Assembly (NCBI GenBank): GCA_937926875.1
Contig: CALBAX010000015.1
Coordinates: 1 to 64,000 of the forward strand
Source of the DNA: an uncultured Desulfovibrio sp.
GTDB taxonomy: Bacteria; Desulfobacterota; Desulfovibrionia; Desulfovibrionales; Desulfovibrionaceae
Direction of reading: 5' to 3'
Length of the DNA: 64,000 nt
The notes beneath the pieces are model-generated. The model made no database searches. It was not told the origin of the DNA and saw only the letters and a program-made list of their open reading frames with translations. This document shows, piece by piece, positions 60,644 through 64,000 of this stretch. Each line of letters starts with the position of its first letter. Position 1 is the stretch's first letter. The position numbers and the translations under genes are program-made.

Positions 60644-60739
60644 AACAGGGGACAGCGCGGCAAGGAGCAGGTAGTGTCCCGCCACTCCTTGCTCTCCCCG
60701 GCAACCGCGCTGCCTGACTTCAAGCATAAGGAAACGACC

Positions 60740-60991
60740 ATGAGCGAGACTCCCCGCCACATCCACTGCGTCAAACCCGAACACACCGGTGCGCGCGTCA
60801 CCGTGCGTCTCCAGCCCGAGGACCACTGGCTCTCCATCCCCCGCCCCAAGACCTCCCGCCAGCTGCTGACGGCCCTGGGGCTGGCCGAGGAATGTGCCCT
60901 GGTGGCCCGCGACGGCGAACTGCTCACCCCCGACCGCCAGATCTGGCCCAACGACGAGCTGCTGGTCCGCAAAGTCGCCAGCGTGGGCTAG
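60740..60991 (+). CDS. Ubiquitin-fold (ThiS/MoaD-like) small protein without C-terminal GlyGly
   Basis: 83 residues. Beta-grasp pattern (VTVRLQPEDHWLSIPRPKTSRQLLTALGL... ELLTPDRQIWPNDELLVRKVAS) as in ThiS, MoaD and TtuB sulfur carriers. These proteins need a C-terminal Gly-Gly for activation, but this one ends SVG. AAGGAA precedes the ATG. It may be a degenerate carrier, an unrelated beta-grasp protein, or a carrier that is processed differently. YjbR-like gene follows 17 bases later. Confidence 0.75.
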   Translation: MSETPRHIHCVKPEHTGARVTVRLQPEDHWLSIPRPKTSRQLLTALGLAEECALVARDGELLTPDRQIWPNDELLVRKVASVG

Positions 60992-61008
60992 GCCCGCGGA
61001 GGCCGGTC

Positions 61009-61410
61009 ATGCCCACGCGGGGAGCCATCCTCACCTACGTCAGGAAGAAGTTCGGCACGGAACCGGAATACCCCTGGGCCCGGTATCCGCACTATGCCGT
61101 CCTGCGCCACCAGCAGGGACGGAAGTGGTACGCCCTGATCATGGACGTGCCCCCGGACCGGCTGGGCCTGGATGGAGACGGACCGGTGGAGATCATCAAC
61201 CTGAAATCCGACGGCGTCCTGGATCTGCTCATCAGCGGGACGCCGGGCATCCTGCCCGCCTACCATATGGATAAAAGGCACTGGGTCTCCATCCTTCTGG
61301 ACGGGGGCATCACGCCCGAAGAGCTGTTCGCGCTCATCGACGAGAGCCACGCCCTGACCGGCGGCAGGGCTGACGGCCCCCGCCGCCACAGGATGCCCCT
61401 GGTGAAATGA
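61009..61410 (+). CDS. MmcQ/YjbR family protein
   Basis: 133 residues with the YjbR double-wing pattern: YPHYAVLRHQQGRKWYALIMDVP, VEIINLKSDGVLDLLI, GILPAYHMDKRHWVSILLDGG. Family members are small, widespread and of unsettled, possibly DNA-binding, function. GGAGG lies 7 bases before the ATG. Its stop overlaps an ATG in the next frame. Confidence 0.88.
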   Translation: MPTRGAILTYVRKKFGTEPEYPWARYPHYAVLRHQQGRKWYALIMDVPPDRLGLDGDGPVEIINLKSDGVLDLLISGTPGILPAYHMDKRHWVSILLDGGITPEELFALIDESHALTGGRADGPRRHRMPLVK

Positions 61411-61490
61411 CATCTACGGGGCCGGGAAGGCCCCCTGCCCTTCCAGCCCCTCGTATCGACATTTGCCCCGTTGCATGGTACTTGCGGCAG

Positions 61491-62153
61491 ATGTTCGATT
61501 TTGCATTCAACGCGCAGCGTTTCGCCGTCTACCTGATCCCCACCCTGCTCGGCATCATCATGCATGAAGTGGCCCACGGCTGGATGGCCTCCCGCAGGGG
61601 CGACCAGACCGCCCGCTTCATGGGCCGCCTGACCCTCAATCCCGTCTCGCATTTCGACGCCCTGGGCGCGGCCGTGTTCCTGCTCACCAGCCTGGGCACG
61701 GGCTTCATCTTCGGCTGGGCCAAGCCGGTGCCGGTCAACGTGCGTAACCTGCGCGACCCCGCCCGCGACATGATGTGGGTGGCCCTGGCCGGGCCCGTGA
61801 CCAACTTTCTGCTGGCCATCGGCTTTGCCCTGGTCCTGGGCGCTGTGGTGGCCTTGCTGCCCGGCCCCGACATCTCGGACACCACGCGCTACTTCCTGCT
61901 CATGCTGGTGGCCGGGGTGAACATCAACCTCTGCCTTGCCTGGATCAACCTGCTGCCCATCCCGCCGCTGGACGGCAGCAAGATCGTGGCCTATTTCCTG
62001 CCGCCGCGCGCCGCCTGGGCCTATATGAGCGCCGGGCGCTACGGCTTCATCATCCTGGTGCTCCTGCTGGCCACGGGCCTTTTGGGGCACATCCTCGGGC
62101 CTCTCATCGGCGGGGGCAGCGATTTGCTGCTTTCGCTTGTCGGTATCAAGTAA
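61491..62153 (+). CDS. M50 site-2 protease-like membrane metalloprotease
   Basis: 220 residues, about five membrane segments. Zinc motif HEVAH in GIIMHEVAHGWMA and the second ligand motif NLLPIPPLDGSKI identify the site-2 protease family, which cleaves substrates within the membrane. MFDFAFNAQRF is the family start, hence ATG 61491. An alternative ATG at 61407 overlaps the previous stop (ATGA) and would add 28 residues; translational coupling makes it possible but the extension is not conserved-looking. Substrate unknown. trpS follows after 28 bases. Confidence 0.88.
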   Translation: MFDFAFNAQRFAVYLIPTLLGIIMHEVAHGWMASRRGDQTARFMGRLTLNPVSHFDALGAAVFLLTSLGTGFIFGWAKPVPVNVRNLRDPARDMMWVALAGPVTNFLLAIGFALVLGAVVALLPGPDISDTTRYFLLMLVAGVNINLCLAWINLLPIPPLDGSKIVAYFLPPRAAWAYMSAGRYGFIILVLLLATGLLGHILGPLIGGGSDLLLSLVGIK

Positions 62154-62181
62154 GTAACGGAACTTCTAAAGGAATCTTGCA

Positions 62182-63174
62182 ATGAGCACTGTTCGTCCGC
62201 GTACGGTTTCGGGCATGCGTCCCACCGGGCCGCTCCATCTGGGTCACTATTTCGGCGTCCTCAAGAACTGGGTGGAACTCCAGAACAGCGAGGAAGCCTA
62301 CTTCTTCGTGGCCGACTGGCACGCCCTGACCAGCGATTATGCCGACCCCTCCAATATCGCCACCAACGTGGAAGAAATGGTCAAGGACTGGGTGGCCGCC
62401 GGCCTGGACCCCGAAAAGTGCGTCATCTTCCGCCAGAGCTCCGTCAAGGAACATGCCGAACTGAGCCTGCTGCTCTCCATGATCACCCCTGTTTCCTGGC
62501 TGGAGCGCAACCCCACCTACAAGGAACAGCAGCAGCAGATCACCAACAAGGACCTGGGCAACGCGGGCTTCCTCTGCTACCCCGTGCTCATGGCCGCGGA
62601 CATCCTCATGTACCGGCCCCACGGCGTGCCCGTGGGCGAAGACCAGCTGCCCCACATGGAGCTGACCCGCGAGATCGCCCGCCGCTTCAACTACCTCTAC
62701 GGCGGCAACTTCTTCCCCGAGCCGCAGGCCATGCTCACCCCCGCGGCCAAGTGCCCCGGCCTGGACGGCCGCAAGATGTCCAAGAGCTACAACAACGGCA
62801 TCTTCCTGCGTGACACCATGGCCGACATCGAGCCCAAGGTGCGCGGCATGTTCACCGACCCGGCCCGCCTGCGCAAGAGCGATCCCGGCAACCCGGACGT
62901 CTGCAACCTCTTCCCCTACCATGTGCTGCTGGCCAGCCCCGAGGAGCAGGCCGAGATCCGCACCGGCTGTACCGGCGCCAGCTTCGGCTGTGTGGAATGC
63001 AAGAAGCGCTTCCTGAAGAACCTGGAAGCGTTCCTGGCTCCCCTGCAGGAACGCCGCGCCGCTCTGGCCGCCCGTCCCGGCGCCGTGGCCGAGATCCTGG
63101 CCGCCGGCAACGAACGCGCCCGCGCCTTCGCCTCCGCCACGCTGGCCGAAGTGCGCACCAAGATGGGGCTGTAA
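62182..63174 (+). CDS. trpS: Tryptophanyl-tRNA synthetase
   Basis: 330 residues, class I synthetase: TGPLHLGHYFG (HIGH-type motif), GRKMSKSYNN (KMSKS), and the tryptophan-pocket region GVPVGEDQLPHMELTREIA. A CVECKK segment near the C-terminus is common in this subgroup. Normal length. Confidence 0.97.
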   Translation: MSTVRPRTVSGMRPTGPLHLGHYFGVLKNWVELQNSEEAYFFVADWHALTSDYADPSNIATNVEEMVKDWVAAGLDPEKCVIFRQSSVKEHAELSLLLSMITPVSWLERNPTYKEQQQQITNKDLGNAGFLCYPVLMAADILMYRPHGVPVGEDQLPHMELTREIARRFNYLYGGNFFPEPQAMLTPAAKCPGLDGRKMSKSYNNGIFLRDTMADIEPKVRGMFTDPARLRKSDPGNPDVCNLFPYHVLLASPEEQAEIRTGCTGASFGCVECKKRFLKNLEAFLAPLQERRAALAARPGAVAEILAAGNERARAFASATLAEVRTKMGL

Positions 63175-63179
63175 GCGCC

Positions 63180-63617
63180 TTGAAGTGGGTAGGTATCGAC
63201 TACGGCCTGGCCCGCACGGGCCTGGCCGCCACCGACCCGGAAGGCATCATGGCCTATCCGCTGACCACCATCCGTCTGGCCGACTACGCCAACCGCAAGG
63301 AATTCCTGGCGGCGCTGGCCGGACGGATCCTCGAGGAGCGCCCTGACGCCGTGGTCATGGGCCTGCCCCTGCTCACCGACGGCACCGAGAGCATGACCAC
63401 CCGGCAGGTGCGCAACGTCACCGAGCGCCTCAAGCGCCGCGTGCCCCTGCCCTTCTATTTCATGTCCGAGCTGCTCAGCTCCGAGGCCGCCGAGCACGAA
63501 CTGCGCGAGGCGGGCCGCACGGGCCGCCGCTGCAAGGCCGTGCTGGACCAGCAGGCCGCCGTGCGCATCCTGGAGTCCTTCCTTTCCCTCAGCCCTGACC
63601 AGCGGAGACCGGCATGA
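63180..63617 (+). CDS. ruvX: Putative Holliday junction resolvase / 16S rRNA 5'-end processing factor
   Basis: 145 residues of the YqgF/RuvX RNase H-like family: WVGIDYGLARTG, VVMGLPLLTDGTES, and the C-terminal RCKAVLDQQAAVRILESFL. The start is TTG at 63180, giving MKWVGIDYG; the frame is open further upstream inside trpS, but similarity begins here. It overlaps mltG by 4 bases (ATGA). Confidence 0.92.
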   Translation: MKWVGIDYGLARTGLAATDPEGIMAYPLTTIRLADYANRKEFLAALAGRILEERPDAVVMGLPLLTDGTESMTTRQVRNVTERLKRRVPLPFYFMSELLSSEAAEHELREAGRTGRRCKAVLDQQAAVRILESFLSLSPDQRRPA

Positions 63618-64000
63618 AGACCGTACTGCGCATCGTGGCTGTCCTTTTCCTGCTGGCGGCTGCCGCTGCCGGCTGGGCGGGATACGAGGCCTGGACCTTC
63701 CTCAAGACGCCCCCGGCCACACCGGGGCAGGAAGCCTTCTTCGACGTGGAGCCCGGCGCCAGCGTGCGCCGCGTGGCCGGCAAGCTGGAAGAACGCGGGC
63801 TCATCACCGATGCGCGCAAGTTCCTGCTGCTGGCCCGCTACAAACAATGGGACAGCCGCCTGCAGGCCGGACGCTTTGCCCTCAATACGGGCTGGCTGCC
63901 GGAACAGGTGCTGGATACCCTGGTCAACGGCCAGCCGGTGCTGTTCCGCGTCACCGTGCCCGAGGGCCTGACCTGGTGGCAGACCGGCAAGGTGCTGGAA
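63614..64000 (+). CDS. mltG: Endolytic murein transglycosylase, N-terminal part
   Basis: Partial: 129 codons before the window ends. An N-terminal membrane anchor (IVAVLFLLAAAAAGWAGYEAW), then a LysM-like start (FFDVEPGASVRRVAGKLEERGLI... ARYKQWDSRLQAGRFAL) and VTVPEGLTWWQTGKVLE, which is the usual lead-in to the YceG/MltG catalytic domain. MltG cuts nascent peptidoglycan at the inner membrane. The catalytic glutamate lies beyond the window. ATGA overlap with ruvX. Confidence 0.92.
   Translation, partial: MKTVLRIVAVLFLLAAAAAGWAGYEAWTFLKTPPATPGQEAFFDVEPGASVRRVAGKLEERGLITDARKFLLLARYKQWDSRLQAGRFALNTGWLPEQVLDTLVNGQPVLFRVTVPEGLTWWQTGKVLE

Noticed and set aside
1..64000. Search for tRNA, rRNA, CRISPR repeats, transposases and integrases.
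   Set aside because: No cloverleaf with a GGTTCGAATCC-type arm, no regularly spaced direct repeats and no DDE or tyrosine recombinase protein was seen by eye; a covariance-model search would be decisive.

Overview
The window reads as ordinary chromosome of a high-GC sulfate-reducing deltaproteobacterium of the family Desulfovibrionaceae, plausibly near the gut species Desulfovibrio piger or D. desulfuricans. The basis is inference from gene content: an Rnf complex operon headed by a decaheme cytochrome c, a split ATP synthase operon with two b-type subunits, a fused FAD/Fe-S lactate-dehydrogenase-like giant, and a CobA-HemD fusion. No rRNA, tRNA, CRISPR array, insertion sequence, prophage or plasmid function was recognised. 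Both window ends cut through genes (cobA-hemD on the left, mltG on the right).

Layout. 1-2590: tetrapyrrole, purine (purN) and pantothenate (panB) genes. 2730-12212, mostly minus strand: an exported gamma-glutamyltransferase relative, an M20 amidohydrolase coupled to a very large helicase-exonuclease fusion (MrfA-MrfB type), a TtuA-like tRNA thiolation enzyme and a class IV aminotransferase. 12474-15859: asd diverging from pyrK-pyrD. 16046-20629: four genes with 4-base overlaps (GNAT-like, SDR, ABC-F, Nudix). 21166-23901: M24 peptidase, shikimate kinase, two-domain glycosyltransferase. 24205-30122: atp operon (b', b, delta, alpha, gamma, beta, epsilon; subunits a and c are not here). 30280-34144: a self-contained cassette of YheO/DauR-like regulator, NhaC-type transporter, MmgE/PrpD protein and RidA. 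34314-43926: lepA, a membrane protein, the lactate-dehydrogenase-like fusion, panD and malic enzyme. 44137-51798: an OsmC protein, then the minus-strand operon dhcA-rnfC-D-G-E-A-B-apbE. 52071-56142: an AGCS amino acid symporter and a divergent GtrB-like glycosyltransferase/membrane protein pair. 56434-58873, minus strand: a PurB-PyrE fusion, an FmdB zinc ribbon and a 35-residue basic protein. 59071-64000: rnhA, a gate-domain membrane protein, a ubiquitin-fold protein, YjbR, an M50 protease, trpS, ruvX and mltG.

How it fits together. The Rnf complex and ATP synthase together suggest chemiosmotic coupling between the cytoplasmic ferredoxin/NADH pools, a periplasmic cytochrome pool and ATP synthesis. 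The lactate-dehydrogenase-like fusion and malic enzyme feed carbon and electrons into this. PyrK/PyrD and the PyrE half of the fusion are consecutive late steps of UMP synthesis. PanB and PanD are the two branches leading to pantothenate.

Most worth following up: the regulator/NhaC/MmgE-PrpD/RidA cassette with twin palindromic operators; the PurB-PyrE fusion that keeps an internal ribosome site; the MrfA-MrfB fusion; an RnfD with Asp where the flavin-bearing Thr is expected; two promoters placed so that their mRNAs should be leaderless; and a seven-copy family of intergenic palindromes with a G-quadruplex-capable tail.
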